DNA of 64,000 nt, taken from contig DJJU01000012.1 in the NCBI GenBank assembly GCA_002434305.1, positions 62,001 to 126,000 of the forward strand, in the 5' to 3' direction. Of the stretch, positions 8,018 through 17,199 are shown piece by piece. The stretch comes from Alicycliphilus sp. UBA6560. Lineage in GTDB: Bacteria > Pseudomonadota > Gammaproteobacteria > Burkholderiales > Burkholderiaceae_C. Every line of letters begins with the position of its first letter. Positions within the stretch are counted from its first letter, which is position 1. A program made the position numbers and the translations under genes. Below the pieces are notes generated by a model. It was given only the letters and a program-made list of their open reading frames with translations. It was not told where the DNA came from and made no database searches.

Positions 8018-9916
8018 ATGCCCGCTAGCCCCGACCTCCTGCGCCCTCGCCTGGCGGCGCTTTTTTCTCGCGGCTGGGTAATGGCCTCGCTGGCGCTGGT
8101 GTGCAGTGCCTGCGCGGGTCTGCCCAAAGATGTGGACCGGCCCGTATCCACCGCCCTCGACGCGGCCAGCGAGCCTACGGCCCTGTCGACCTGGGTGGCC
8201 GAGCAGCGCCGCGCGGCGGGCGCCCGGTCGGCTTCGGGTTTCATGCTGCTCAGCGGGCCGCAGGAGGCCTACGGCAGCCGACTGGCCCTGGTGGAGCACG
8301 CGCAAAAGACGCTGGACCTGCAGTACTACGCCATCCACGCCGACGCCAGCACCGCCCGGCTGCTCGAGGGCGTAGTGCAGGCCGCCCGGCGCGGCGTGCG
8401 CGTGCGCATCCTGCTGGACGACTTCCACAGCACCGGACGCAACGCGCTGGTCATGCGCCTGGCCTTCGAGCCGCACATCGAGATGCGCATGTTCAATCCC
8501 GTGGCCGGCACGCGCGCGTCCACCCTGGGGCGGCTGTGGGGATCGCTTACCGACTTCTCGCGTGTGCAGCAGCGCATGCACAACAAGCTGTTCATCGCCG
8601 ACAACGTCATGGGCGTGACTGGGGGGCGCAACCTGGGCGATGCCTACTTCGGTCAGGGGCAAGCGGAGAATTTCGTTGACCTGGACGTGCTGGCCGTCGG
8701 CCCCATCGTGGCCGACATGTCGCACAGCTTCGACAGCTACTGGAACAACACACGCGCCTACCCGGTGCAGTCGCTCATCACGCGCGAAGAGCTGGACCGC
8801 ATGCGCGAGGAGTTCAAGCGCCAGGACGCGCAGGAGGCCGAAAAGAACGACCAGCCCAGCGAAGCCGGCGACGCAAAGCCCGCCCCGGCGTCACCGCCAA
8901 GCCCCGCCCCGGTCCCTGCCCCCGCCCAGGCTAAAGCTGCCGCGGCACGCGCCGCCGCCAGCAGCGTGGCCACCGACGTGGCTCCGCCGCCGGAAAGCGC
9001 CGAGGACCCGAACAAGGCCATCCTCGCCTGGAACCAGCAACCCATGGACCTGCAGCGCGTCCCGCTGGTCTGGGCCCCGGCGGTGATCCTGGCCGACAAG
9101 CCGACCAAGATCCCGCTGGACGGCGAGGACTCTACGACGCGGGAGCCAGGCGTGCTGCCGACACGGGCGGCCGCCTCAGCCGCCAGCCTGCCCGTAGAAG
9201 CCAAAGAAGGTGCCAAGGACCAGCCTGCACCCGAGACGGTGGTGGACGGCCTGCTCACCTTGATGACCCGCACCCAGCGCGAGCTGCTCATCATCTCGCC
9301 CTACTTCGTGCCCGGCGACGACATGAAAGCCGCCTTTGCCGCCGCCCGCGCGCGCGGCGTGCGGGTGCGCATCCTCACCAATTCGCTGGCCTCCAACGAC
9401 GCTCCCATCGCCCACGTGGGCTACGCCCGCCATCGCCGCGAGCTGCTGGAGATGGGAGTGGAGCTGTACGAGCTGCGCAGCGAACTGGCCGGCCTGCGTT
9501 CGGCCTTCGGCGACTCGGGCGGCAGCGCCAACCCCACGGGCAGCCAGGGTGGCTCTGACGGCGGCCCGGGGGCGTCGCGCTCCATGCTGCATTCCAAGGT
9601 GATCGTGATGGACCGCCGCCTGGTGGTGATCGGCTCCATGAACCTGGACCTGCGCTCGCAGCTGCAGAACACCGAGATCGCCCTGCTGGTGCGCAGCAGC
9701 ACCCTGGCCAAGCAGGCTGCCCGGCAGATCGACCTGGTCATGCACCGTGGCGCCTGGCATGTGGAGAAGGCAGACAAAGAAAGCGGCGGTGCCCTGGTCT
9801 GGCGCGCGCCCGAGGGCAGCGGCCTGGAGGATGCGCACACCGACCCGGACAGCAGTTTCGCGCTGCGCCTGATACTCAGGCTGCTGGGCCCGCTGGCGCC
9901 GGATCGGCTGCTGTAG
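8018..9916 (+). CDS. Phospholipase D-family lipoprotein, cardiolipin-synthase-like
   Basis: The 632-residue protein has an N-terminal lipoprotein-type signal (ALVCSACAG) and two HKD catalytic motifs: MHNKLFIADN near residue 188 with GGRNLGDAYF, and MLHSKVIVMD near residue 524 with GSMNLDLRS. Two HKD motifs make a complete PLD active site, so phosphatidyltransferase (cardiolipin synthase ClsC-like) or phospholipase activity is likely. Between the domains is an Ala/Pro-rich, presumably disordered insert at about residues 285-325. The end of the gene overlaps the convergent dusC by 41 bp. The exact substrate is not deducible. Confidence 0.85.
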   Translation: MPASPDLLRPRLAALFSRGWVMASLALVCSACAGLPKDVDRPVSTALDAASEPTALSTWVAEQRRAAGARSASGFMLLSGPQEAYGSRLALVEHAQKTLDLQYYAIHADASTARLLEGVVQAARRGVRVRILLDDFHSTGRNALVMRLAFEPHIEMRMFNPVAGTRASTLGRLWGSLTDFSRVQQRMHNKLFIADNVMGVTGGRNLGDAYFGQGQAENFVDLDVLAVGPIVADMSHSFDSYWNNTRAYPVQSLITREELDRMREEFKRQDAQEAEKNDQPSEAGDAKPAPASPPSPAPVPAPAQAKAAAARAAASSVATDVAPPPESAEDPNKAILAWNQQPMDLQRVPLVWAPAVILADKPTKIPLDGEDSTTREPGVLPTRAAASAASLPVEAKEGAKDQPAPETVVDGLLTLMTRTQRELLIISPYFVPGDDMKAAFAAARARGVRVRILTNSLASNDAPIAHVGYARHRRELLEMGVELYELRSELAGLRSAFGDSGGSANPTGSQGGSDGGPGASRSMLHSKVIVMDRRLVVIGSMNLDLRSQLQNTEIALLVRSSTLAKQAARQIDLVMHRGAWHVEKADKESGGALVWRAPEGSGLEDAHTDPDSSFALRLILRLLGPLAPDRLL

Positions 9917-10895
9917 ACGCAGCCACCAGCTGCTGCAGCCACAGCGTGATGGCGCGCTGGTCGGTCATCACCCGCACCTGGTCGAAGGCTGCCTGCGCCT
10001 GAGGGTGGCGCCGGCGCAGCAGGTTCAGCCACTGCTTGAGGCGGCCCGCGCGCTGCGGCGGGTCCAAGTCTTCGCAGACTAGCTGCCAAAAGCGCGTCAG
10101 CTGCGGCACCAGCGCCGGCCAGGGCACTTCGGCCCCTGCGCCTCTGCCCTGCCACGCGTCGGCCGCGCGGATGGCCAGCGCCAGGCCCGGGTCGGCCACC
10201 ATGCCGCGGCCCAGCATCAGCGCATCGCAGCCGCTCAGCTCGCGGCAGCGCTGCGCATCCTGCACGCTCCAGATCTCGCCGTTGGCCACCACTGGCACGC
10301 GCAGCGCCTCGCGCAGAGGTGCGATGCGCTCCCAGTAGGCGGGCGGGCGATAGCCGTCGGCCTTGGTGCGGGCGTGCACCACCACCTCGCAGGCGCCGCC
10401 GTCCTGCATGGCCAGGGCGCATTCCAGCGCGCTGCCCGGGTCGTCATAGCCCAGGCGCATCTTGGCTGACACGGGCAGGTGCGCCGGCACGGCGCCGCGC
10501 ACGGCCGCCACCACGGCGGCGATGCGTTCGGGCTCGCGCAAGAGCGCGGCGCCGCCGCCATGGCGGTTCACCGTGCGGGCCGGACAGCCGAAGTTCAGGT
10601 CGATGCCCTCGGCACCCAGCTCGGCCAGGCGCGCGGCGTTGTCGGCCATGCTGGGTGGATCCGAGCCCAGCAGCTGCGCGCGCACCGGCACGCCGGCCAG
10701 CGTGCGGCTGCCGTTGCGCAGCTCGGGAATGAAGCGGTAGAAGACCTTGTCCGGCAGCAGCATGCCGGTGACGCGGATGAACTCACAGACGCAGCGGTCC
10801 ACCCCGCCCACGCGGGTGAGCACGTCGCGGAGTACGAAGTCCAGCAGCCCCTCCATGGGGGCCAGCAGCAGCGTGGGCGCGGGTACAGCCACCAT
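9876..10895 (-). CDS. dusC: tRNA-dihydrouridine(16) synthase DusC
   Basis: This FMN enzyme reduces uridine 16 of tRNA. The 339 residues show the Dus hallmarks LAPMEGLLDFVLRDVL at the N terminus, the FMN-binding LNFGCPARTVNRHGGG with the catalytic Cys, and VVANGEIWSVQDA. The N-terminal LAPMEG together with CEFIRVT and FYRFIPEL matches the DusC branch rather than DusA or DusB. It converges on the PLD gene with overlapping 3' ends. A palindromic repeat lies immediately upstream of its start. Confidence 0.93.
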   Translation of the reverse strand: MVAVPAPTLLLAPMEGLLDFVLRDVLTRVGGVDRCVCEFIRVTGMLLPDKVFYRFIPELRNGSRTLAGVPVRAQLLGSDPPSMADNAARLAELGAEGIDLNFGCPARTVNRHGGGAALLREPERIAAVVAAVRGAVPAHLPVSAKMRLGYDDPGSALECALAMQDGGACEVVVHARTKADGYRPPAYWERIAPLREALRVPVVANGEIWSVQDAQRCRELSGCDALMLGRGMVADPGLALAIRAADAWQGRGAGAEVPWPALVPQLTRFWQLVCEDLDPPQRAGRLKQWLNLLRRRHPQAQAAFDQVRVMTDQRAITLWLQQLVAASTAADPAPAGPAA

Positions 10896-10900
10896 GGATT

Positions 10901-10965
10901 TATAGCGAAAAGCGCCTCAAACCCTTACTGCATAAGCGGCAGCAGCTATCAAAAAAATAGCTCGC
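10901..10965. repeat. Dispersed Comamonadaceae-type palindromic repeat, copy 1
   Basis: Carries the family pattern: CGCCTCAA, an imperfect inverted pair around CTGCATAAGCGG, then AGCAGCTATCAAAAA. It occupies the gap between the dusC start and the GNAT gene. See the repeat-family finding. Confidence 0.65.
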
Positions 10966-10987
10966 GGGCGCATTGCGGTAACGCGCT

Positions 10988-11509
10988 TCAGTTCAGGGGA
11001 CGCTTCAGACGCACTTCCTCGATCTTCACGCCGCCTACGACGGCGGTCTTGGCGGTGGTCATTTCGCGCTTGAAGCCGGCCAGCTCGTGAAAGCGCAGCG
11101 CGCGCTCGTTGCGCAGCGGCACCCAGGCGGTGACGGTAGTGCAGCCCTCTTCGGCGAGGCCGTCGCGGGCGGCGTCCCACAGGGCCACGCCCACGCCCTG
11201 GCTCCAATGGCTGGGGGCGGCGTAGATGGCCCAGATCTCGCCCGTGGTGGGGCGGCTTTTTTCATCGCGCGAGCGGTCGAAGCCGACGAAGCCGACGATC
11301 TTGTCGCCGTCCACGGCAACCTGCACCTGGGGCTCGCAATATTCGATGGCTTCGCGCCAGTAGGCCTGGCGCTTTTCCACCGACGACATGGACTTCAGCT
11401 GATCGTCCGGCAGCAAACCACGGTAGGCCTCCAGTGCGGAGGTGGTGTGAACCTGGGCGATGGCCTTGGCATCGCGGAGTGTGGCAGGGCGGACCTGAAT
11501 ACTGGACAT
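10988..11509 (-). CDS. GNAT-family N-acetyltransferase
   Basis: The 173-residue protein has a GNAT fold: an N-terminal VRPATLRDAKAIAQVH strand-helix, the central acceptor region, and motif A (IYAAPSHWSQGVGVALWDAA), where QGVGVAL is the acetyl-CoA pyrophosphate loop. The C-terminal NERALRFHELAGFKRE is motif B. The substrate is unknown; similar proteins include amino-acid and protein N-acetyltransferases. It is a single gene, separated by about 145 bp from the next gene. Confidence 0.85.
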   Translation of the reverse strand: MSSIQVRPATLRDAKAIAQVHTTSALEAYRGLLPDDQLKSMSSVEKRQAYWREAIEYCEPQVQVAVDGDKIVGFVGFDRSRDEKSRPTTGEIWAIYAAPSHWSQGVGVALWDAARDGLAEEGCTTVTAWVPLRNERALRFHELAGFKREMTTAKTAVVGGVKIEEVRLKRPLN

Positions 11510-11654
11510 GGAAAAGAAGCAAACGGGTGATAAAGGGAAAACCCGCTATTTTCGCGCAAACCGACACAATTGCGCCAGGGGGTCCTGTTCCCGCTCGGCG
11601 AGCCGTGCCATTGCCCGCCACCACACGGCCCCGCTCGCTATGCGCTAGACACCT

Positions 11655-13103
11655 CTACATCAGCCGGCGCAGCAGTCCCATCACCCGGTCGAAGCGCGCC
11701 CCGTAGGGCGGATACAGCAGGTGGCCCATGCCGAAGCGTGACTGCACCAGCACGCTCTTTTGGTGGCAAAAGCGCAGGTAGCCGCGCTCGCCGTGGTAGG
11801 CGCCCCAGCCGCTGTCGCCCACCCCACCGAAAGGCAGGTTGTCGTGCGCGATGTGCATCAGCGTATCGTTGACCGACACGCCGCCGCTCACGGTGCTGCG
11901 CAGCACGTCGTCGCGCACGCTGTCGCTGCGGCCGAACCAGTACAAGGCCAGCGGGCGCGGGTGGGCGTTGATGTGGGCGACGGCGTCCTGCAGCCGCTCG
12001 TAGCTGAGCACGGGCAGCACGGGGCCGAAGATCTCCTCCTGCATCAGCTGCATCTGCGCCGTGGCGCCGAAGACCAGCACCGGCGCCATCTGCCGGCCCA
12101 CGCCGTCGCCGATGCCCTGCGGCGGAGGCGGCGGGCGGCCGGGCACGGGCTGCAGCACCTGCACCTGCGCACCCAGCGTCTGGGCCTGCTGCAGCATGGT
12201 GCGCAGCCGCGCCAGATGGCGCGTGCTGATGATGGAAGCGTAGTCCGGGTTGCCTTCGAAGTACGGAAACAGCCGTGCCACCGCCGCACGGAAGGCATCG
12301 GCAAAAGCCGCCTCGCTGCCGCGGGGCAGCAGCACGTAGTCGGGGGCAATGCAGGTCTGACCGGCATTGAGCAGCTTGCCGTGGGCGATCTTCAAGGCCG
12401 CGTCCTGCAGGTCGCAGTCGGCGTCGATGATGCAGGGCGACTTGCCGCCCAGCTCCAGCGTCGTCGGCGTCAGGTTGGCGGCCGCCGCTTGCGCCACCTT
12501 GCGGCCCACGGCCGTGGAGCCGGTGAACACCAGGTGGTCGAACGGCAGCGAGGCAATCAAGGCCGCCGTGGCGGCGTCGCCCTGCACCACGGCGAACTCC
12601 TCGGGGGCGAAGAACTGCGACACCAGCGCCGCCAGCTGCGCCGAGGTGTGCGGCGTCAGCTCGCTGGGCTTGAGCAGCACGCGGTTGCCGGCAGCCAGGG
12701 CGCTCATGGCCGGCGCCAGGGCCAGCTGCACGGGGTAGTTCCAGGGAGAGATCACGCCCACCACACCCAGCGGCTGGCGCTCGATGAAGCCGCGCGCCGG
12801 CTGCAGGAATAAGGGGGTAAAGACCCTTTGCCGACGGCTCCAGCGCGCCAGGTGGCGCAGCGTATGCGCCAGCTGGGCGCGCAGCACGAAGAAGTCCGCC
12901 ACCTCGGTCAGTCGCTGCGAGCGCATGCCGAAGTCCGCCTGCACCGCGGCAGCCAGCACGGGCGCGTGCTCGTCCAGCAGCTTGCCCAGGCGCAGCAGGC
13001 GTTCGCGCCGCAGGCTCAGCGGCGCGTCGGGCTGCGCGCGGCTGGCTTGGCGCTGCCGCTGGAAGAGGTCGCGAATATCGTCGGGGGTCATGCCACGCAT
13101 CAT
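11655..13103 (-). CDS. calB: Aldehyde dehydrogenase, coniferyl-aldehyde-dehydrogenase type
   Basis: This 482-residue NAD(P)-dependent aldehyde dehydrogenase has all core motifs: PWNYPVQLALAPAMSALAAG, FTGSTAVGRKV, the catalytic glutamate in LELGGKSP and the nucleophilic cysteine in NAGQTCIAPDY. TCIAPDYVLL with the short length and a C-terminal hydrophobic YPPYG region fit the ALDH3-like coniferyl aldehyde dehydrogenases (EC 1.2.1.68) that oxidise aromatic or medium-chain aldehydes. The exact substrate is inferred only. The ATG at 13103 gives MMRGMTPDDIRD; a second ATG three codons later is equally possible. Confidence 0.8.
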   Translation of the reverse strand: MMRGMTPDDIRDLFQRQRQASRAQPDAPLSLRRERLLRLGKLLDEHAPVLAAAVQADFGMRSQRLTEVADFFVLRAQLAHTLRHLARWSRRQRVFTPLFLQPARGFIERQPLGVVGVISPWNYPVQLALAPAMSALAAGNRVLLKPSELTPHTSAQLAALVSQFFAPEEFAVVQGDAATAALIASLPFDHLVFTGSTAVGRKVAQAAAANLTPTTLELGGKSPCIIDADCDLQDAALKIAHGKLLNAGQTCIAPDYVLLPRGSEAAFADAFRAAVARLFPYFEGNPDYASIISTRHLARLRTMLQQAQTLGAQVQVLQPVPGRPPPPPQGIGDGVGRQMAPVLVFGATAQMQLMQEEIFGPVLPVLSYERLQDAVAHINAHPRPLALYWFGRSDSVRDDVLRSTVSGGVSVNDTLMHIAHDNLPFGGVGDSGWGAYHGERGYLRFCHQKSVLVQSRFGMGHLLYPPYGARFDRVMGLLRRLM

Positions 13104-13122
13104 AGGCGCGGCAAGGTCGCGC

Positions 13123-13446
13123 TCAGCGCACCTCGCGCACCTGCACGTCGGTCACGTCGGCCACCTCGCGCAGGCGGGCGCCACCGGCGCGCGCCGTGCC
13201 CGCGGCATGCGCCGTCCAGCGTGCGGTGCTGCGTGTGGCCGTGCCCCAGGCACCCCGCGGGTCCACGCGCATCCAGGGCGTGACGGGGCGGCCGGTCAGC
13301 CGCGCCCAGACCAGGCGCAGGGCCCAGGCCAGGGCCAGCACGCAGCCCATGGCCAACAGGCCCAGGAACAGCATCGCTCCCATGGCCACGACCATCAGGC
13401 GCAAAGTCCACCGGGCCAACCCGATCAGTAAATCGTTCAAAACCAT
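13123..13446 (-). CDS. Small membrane protein of unknown function
   Basis: The 107 residues start with one long hydrophobic stretch (about residues 8-48) able to form one or two membrane helices, followed by a basic, alanine-rich soluble tail ending in DVTDVQVREVR. I do not recognise a family. It is encoded 19 bp before calB in the same direction, so it may be co-transcribed with it. Compositional GC and codon pattern match its neighbours, which supports a real gene. Confidence 0.6.
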   Translation of the reverse strand: MVLNDLLIGLARWTLRLMVVAMGAMLFLGLLAMGCVLALAWALRLVWARLTGRPVTPWMRVDPRGAWGTATRSTARWTAHAAGTARAGGARLREVADVTDVQVREVR

Positions 13447-13518
13447 GCCCCTTTCTGTGGCGGATGGAGGCGCGGGCCGCGCTTAGAGCGGCGCCGCGCA
13501 TGCCTCCTATGGTAGGAC

Positions 13519-16125
13519 TCAGGCCGCCGCCTCGGCCTCGCCGAACTGGAATACCCCTGGCTCGCGTACCGGATCGACGTCCACCGGGATCACGCTCTTG
13601 GGCGGATAACGGCCCTCCAGCAGCAGCTTGGACAGCGGGTTCTCGATGCGCTGCTGGATGGCGCGCTTGAGCGGGCGCGCACCGAACACCGGGTCGAAGC
13701 CGACCTTGGCCAGCTCTGCCATGGCCGCGGGCGAAACCTGCAGGTGCAGGTCCAGCTTGGCCAGGCGGGCCTGCAGCTGGCGCAGCTGGATGCCGGCGAT
13801 GGCCTCGATGTGCTTGGCGTCCAATCCATGGAAGACCACCGTCTCGTCGATGCGGTTCAGGAATTCGGGCCGGAAGTGCGCCTTCAGCTCGCCCCAAACC
13901 GCCTCCTTGATGTCCTCGGCATCGCTGCCGACCATGGCCTGGATCAGCTGCGAGCCGATGTTGCTGGTCATGACGATGACCGTGTTCTTGAAATCCACGG
14001 TGCGGCCCTGTCCGTCCGTCAGGCGGCCATCATCCAGCACCTGCAGGAGCACGTTGAACACATCCGGGTGGGCCTTCTCGACTTCGTCCAGCAGCACCAC
14101 CGAATAGGGCTTGCGGCGCACGGTCTCGGTCAGGTAGCCGCCCTCCTCATAGCCGACGTAGCCCGGCGGCGCGCCGATCAGGCGGGCCACGGAGTGCTTC
14201 TCCATGAACTCGCTCATGTCGATGCGCACCAGGTGCTCCTCGCTGTCGAACAGAAAGCCCGCCAGTGCCTTGCACAGCTCGGTCTTGCCCACGCCCGTGG
14301 GGCCCAGGAACAGGAAGCTGCCCAGCGGCCGGTTCGGGTCCGACAGGCCCGAGCGCGAGCGGCGGATGGCGTTGGCCACGGCCGAGATCGCCTCGTCCTG
14401 GCCCACCACGCGCTCGTGCAGCTTGTCCTCCATGCGCAGCAGCTTGTCTTTTTCGCCCTGCATCATCTTGGCCACGGGAATGCCGGTGGCGCGACTGACC
14501 ACCTCGGCGATCTCCTCGGCGCCGACCTGGGTGCGCAGCAGCCGGTGCTTGGGGCCCTTGCCGCCACCGGCCTCGCTGTCCTGCGCCTCTTTCAGGCGCT
14601 TTTCCAGCTCGGGCAGCTTGCCGTATTGCAGCTCGGCGACCTTGTTGAAATCGCCCTTGCGCTTCAGGTCCTCGATCTGGATGCGGATGGCGTCCACGTC
14701 CTTGCGGATCTGCTCGCTACCCTGGGCGCTGGCCTTCTCGGCCTTCCAGACCTCTTCCAGGTCGGCATATTCGCGCTCCAGGCTGGACAGCTCTTCCTCG
14801 ATCAGCTGCAGACGCTTTTGCGAGGCCTCGTCGGTCTCCTTTTTCACCGCCTCGCGCTCGATCTTGAGCTGGATCATGCGTCGCTCCAGCCGGTCCAGCG
14901 CCTCGGGCTTGGAGTCGATCTCGATCTTGATCTTGGCCGCGGCCTCATCGATCAGGTCGATGGCCTTGTCGGGCAAAAAGCGGTCGGTGATGTAGCGCTG
15001 GGAGAGCTCGGCCGCGGCCACGATGGCCGGGTCGGTGATGTCCACGCCGTGGTGCGCCTCGTAGCGCACCTGCAGGCCGCGCAGGATGGCGATGGTGTCC
15101 TCCACGCTGGGCTCTTCCACCAGCACCTTCTGGAAGCGCCGCTCCAGCGCCGCGTCCTTCTCGATGTACTTGCGGTACTCGTCCAGCGTGGTCGCGCCGA
15201 TGCAGTGCAGCTCGCCGCGCGCCAGGGCGGGCTTGAGCATGTTGCCCGCGTCCATGGCGCCTTCGGCCTTGCCGGCACCGACCATGGTGTGGATCTCGTC
15301 GATGAACAGGATGACGCGGCCTTCCTCGTGCGCCACTTCCTTGAGCACGGATTTCAGGCGCTCCTCGAACTCGCCCCGGTACTTGGCGCCGGCCAGCAGG
15401 CCCGCCATGTCCAGCACCAGCACACGCTTGTTCTTCAGCGTCTCGGGCACTTCGCCGGCCAGGATGCGCTGGGCCAGGCCTTCGACGATGGCCGTCTTGC
15501 CCACGCCGGGCTCGCCGATCAGCACGGGGTTGTTCTTGCTGCGCCGCTGCAGCACCTGGATGGTGCGGCGGATCTCCTCGTCGCGGCCGATGACCGGGTC
15601 CAGCTTGCCGGCGCGGGCGCGCTCGGTCAGGTCCAGCGTGTATTTCTTCAGCGCCTCGCGTTGGCCTTCCGCTTCGGGGCTGTCGACCTTCTGGCCGCCA
15701 CGCACAGCGGCGATCGCCGCCTCCAGCGCCTTGCGGCTCAGGCCGTTGGCACGGGCGATGTCGCCGGCCTCGCCCTTGCTGTCCACCAGCGCCAGCAGGA
15801 ACAGCTCGCTGGCGACGAACTGGTCGCCGCGCTGGATGGCCTCGCGCTCGGTGGCCTGCAGCACGCGGCCCAGCTCGGGGCTGGCCTGCACCTGGTCATG
15901 GCCCTGCACCTGCGGCAGGCGCTTGATGGCGGATTCGGCCGCGCCCAGCAGGCCATTGACGTTGGCGCCGGCGCGCTCCAGCAGCGAGCGCGGGCCCTCG
16001 TCCTGGCGCAGCATGGCCGCCAGCAGGTGGGTGGGTTCGATATAGGCGTTGTCATGCCCCAGCGCAATGGACTGGGCATCGGACAGCGCTTCCTGGAACT
16101 TGGTGGTGAATTTGTCGAGACGCAT
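13519..16125 (-). CDS. clpB: ATP-dependent disaggregase ClpB
   Basis: ClpB is a cytoplasmic hexameric AAA+ chaperone that works with DnaK/DnaJ/GrpE to recover aggregated proteins. The 868 residues include the Clp N-domain repeats (MRLDKFTTKFQEALSDAQ), NBD1 with Walker A GEPGVGKT near residue 205 and Walker B VILFIDEIH, a long coiled-coil middle domain (about residues 400-530) diagnostic of ClpB, and NBD2 with GPTGVGKTE near residue 608 and VVLLDEVEKAH. The length matches the family (857 in E. coli). A possible heat-shock promoter lies upstream. Confidence 0.98.
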   Translation of the reverse strand: MRLDKFTTKFQEALSDAQSIALGHDNAYIEPTHLLAAMLRQDEGPRSLLERAGANVNGLLGAAESAIKRLPQVQGHDQVQASPELGRVLQATEREAIQRGDQFVASELFLLALVDSKGEAGDIARANGLSRKALEAAIAAVRGGQKVDSPEAEGQREALKKYTLDLTERARAGKLDPVIGRDEEIRRTIQVLQRRSKNNPVLIGEPGVGKTAIVEGLAQRILAGEVPETLKNKRVLVLDMAGLLAGAKYRGEFEERLKSVLKEVAHEEGRVILFIDEIHTMVGAGKAEGAMDAGNMLKPALARGELHCIGATTLDEYRKYIEKDAALERRFQKVLVEEPSVEDTIAILRGLQVRYEAHHGVDITDPAIVAAAELSQRYITDRFLPDKAIDLIDEAAAKIKIEIDSKPEALDRLERRMIQLKIEREAVKKETDEASQKRLQLIEEELSSLEREYADLEEVWKAEKASAQGSEQIRKDVDAIRIQIEDLKRKGDFNKVAELQYGKLPELEKRLKEAQDSEAGGGKGPKHRLLRTQVGAEEIAEVVSRATGIPVAKMMQGEKDKLLRMEDKLHERVVGQDEAISAVANAIRRSRSGLSDPNRPLGSFLFLGPTGVGKTELCKALAGFLFDSEEHLVRIDMSEFMEKHSVARLIGAPPGYVGYEEGGYLTETVRRKPYSVVLLDEVEKAHPDVFNVLLQVLDDGRLTDGQGRTVDFKNTVIVMTSNIGSQLIQAMVGSDAEDIKEAVWGELKAHFRPEFLNRIDETVVFHGLDAKHIEAIAGIQLRQLQARLAKLDLHLQVSPAAMAELAKVGFDPVFGARPLKRAIQQRIENPLSKLLLEGRYPPKSVIPVDVDPVREPGVFQFGEAEAAA

Positions 16126-16149
16126 GGTGATGAAACCTCCAACTCCTCG

Positions 16150-16179
16150 CTAGCTGCGGCTTTCCCGCCGGCTTTCAAG
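16150..16179 (-). promoter_or_regulatory. Possible sigma-32 type promoter of clpB
   Basis: Reading leftward, CTTGAAA (16179-16173) matches the sigma-32 -35 element and is followed after about 13 bases by a C-rich stretch (GCCGCAGCT) that only loosely resembles the CCCCATNT -10 element. It is placed about 50 bp before the clpB start. The -35 match is good, the -10 poor. Confidence 0.35.
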
Positions 16180-16210
16180 AAGAAAAAAAGCCGCGGCACC
16201 TGCGCCGCCG
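16180..16210 (-). terminator. Probable terminator of moaE
   Basis: On the minus strand a short GC hairpin (gcggc / gccgc) is followed by GGC and seven consecutive T then CTT. It sits directly after the moaE stop and just before the clpB promoter region, separating the two transcripts. Confidence 0.5.
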
Positions 16211-16218
16211 CCGCGCCT

Positions 16219-16695
16219 TCAGCCCGCCATGGGCGCCGCGCGTATGCCCCAGCGGGCCAGCGCCGCGTCGTCGCTCTCGCGCGCATCCACCCAGCGGGCG
16301 CCGGCGGGCGTCTGCTCTTTCTTCCAGAACGGGGCCTGGGTCTTCAGGTAGTCCATGAGGAATTCGCAGGCCGAAAAGCTCTCGCCCCGGTGCGCCGACG
16401 TGACGGCCACCAGCACGATCTGCTCGTGCGGGGCCAGTAGGCCCACACGGTGAATCACGCGCACCCCGTACAGGTCGAAGCGCGCCAGGGCCTCGTCCAC
16501 CATGGCTTCGATGGACTTCTCGGTCATGCCGGGGTAGTGCTCCAGCTCCATGGAGGCGACATGCGCGCCCTCGCTGCGCTCGCGCACCGTGCCGACGAAG
16601 CAGCATACGGCGCCTACCCGGCCGTCGCCCGCGCGCAGGGCCGCCAGCTCGGCGGAAACGTCAAAGTCCTGGGTCTGGATGGAAACGCGTGACAT
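16219..16695 (-). CDS. moaE: Molybdopterin synthase catalytic subunit MoaE
   Basis: MoaE combines with thiocarboxylated MoaD to insert the dithiolene sulfurs into precursor Z. The 158-residue product starts at MSRVSIQTQDFD (16695). Visible motifs are GAVCCFVGTVRE, ELEHYPGMTEKSI, VAVTSAHRGESFSACEFLMDYLK and the catalytic lysine region APFWKKEQ. It lies on the same strand as moaD and moeA but is separated from moaD by about 1 kb carrying three small genes on the other strand. Confidence 0.95.
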   Translation of the reverse strand: MSRVSIQTQDFDVSAELAALRAGDGRVGAVCCFVGTVRERSEGAHVASMELEHYPGMTEKSIEAMVDEALARFDLYGVRVIHRVGLLAPHEQIVLVAVTSAHRGESFSACEFLMDYLKTQAPFWKKEQTPAGARWVDARESDDAALARWGIRAAPMAG

Positions 16696-16780
16696 AAACG
16701 AGGAACAAGAGAAGGAGGAAACGTCCGACCAAAGGGGTTTGCTACATTGCCCGGCACTGTAACCCCACCCCCATCGCTCC

Positions 16781-17035
16781 ATGGCCCAGCAGGCAATCAG
16801 CACCGTTGATTACACCCTCTACCCCTCGCCGCGCAACCTGCACCGCACGGTCTTCGTCCACCACACCTTCGTGCCCCACCCCTACGCGCTGATCGACCTG
16901 GACAGCTTCGCCCTGACCGGGCGCTGGAGCCTGTTTGCCGCGCACCGCAAGGCCGACGGCAAGATGGGCCAGCTGGTCACCTTCGAGCTGGAGGGCGACT
17001 GCGCGCTGTTCGAACGGCAGTTCCGCCCCGATTGA
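16781..17035 (+). CDS. Conserved-looking small protein of unknown function
   Basis: The 84-residue protein (MAQQAISTVDYTLYPSPRN...) has no signal peptide or membrane segment. It looks like a compact soluble beta-rich protein with several aromatic and histidine residues (RTVFVHHTFVPHPYA). I do not recognise the family. It starts 86 bp from the divergent moaE start, so the two may share a promoter region. Confidence 0.6.
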   Translation: MAQQAISTVDYTLYPSPRNLHRTVFVHHTFVPHPYALIDLDSFALTGRWSLFAAHRKADGKMGQLVTFELEGDCALFERQFRPD

Positions 17036-17199
17036 AACCATGGCAGCGTTGCAGGATTGATGCAGCGCAAACCCGGCCGCGCCGCCCGCCGACCGGGGTG
17101 CAGGCCTTGACCTGGCGCAAGACCTCGGCAGCACCCCTCGCCTTCAATGGAGGTGTTCACACCCATCCATAACGAACGACGAGGAAGGAAAAAAGCCCC

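Noticed and set aside
13744..16440. An 898-codon plus-strand frame opposite clpB
   Set aside because: Shadow of clpB; translation is low-complexity His/Gly/Leu-rich.
17107..17112. TTGACC as a -35 box before the DUF3149 gene
   Set aside because: No -10-like sequence lies 16-18 bp downstream.
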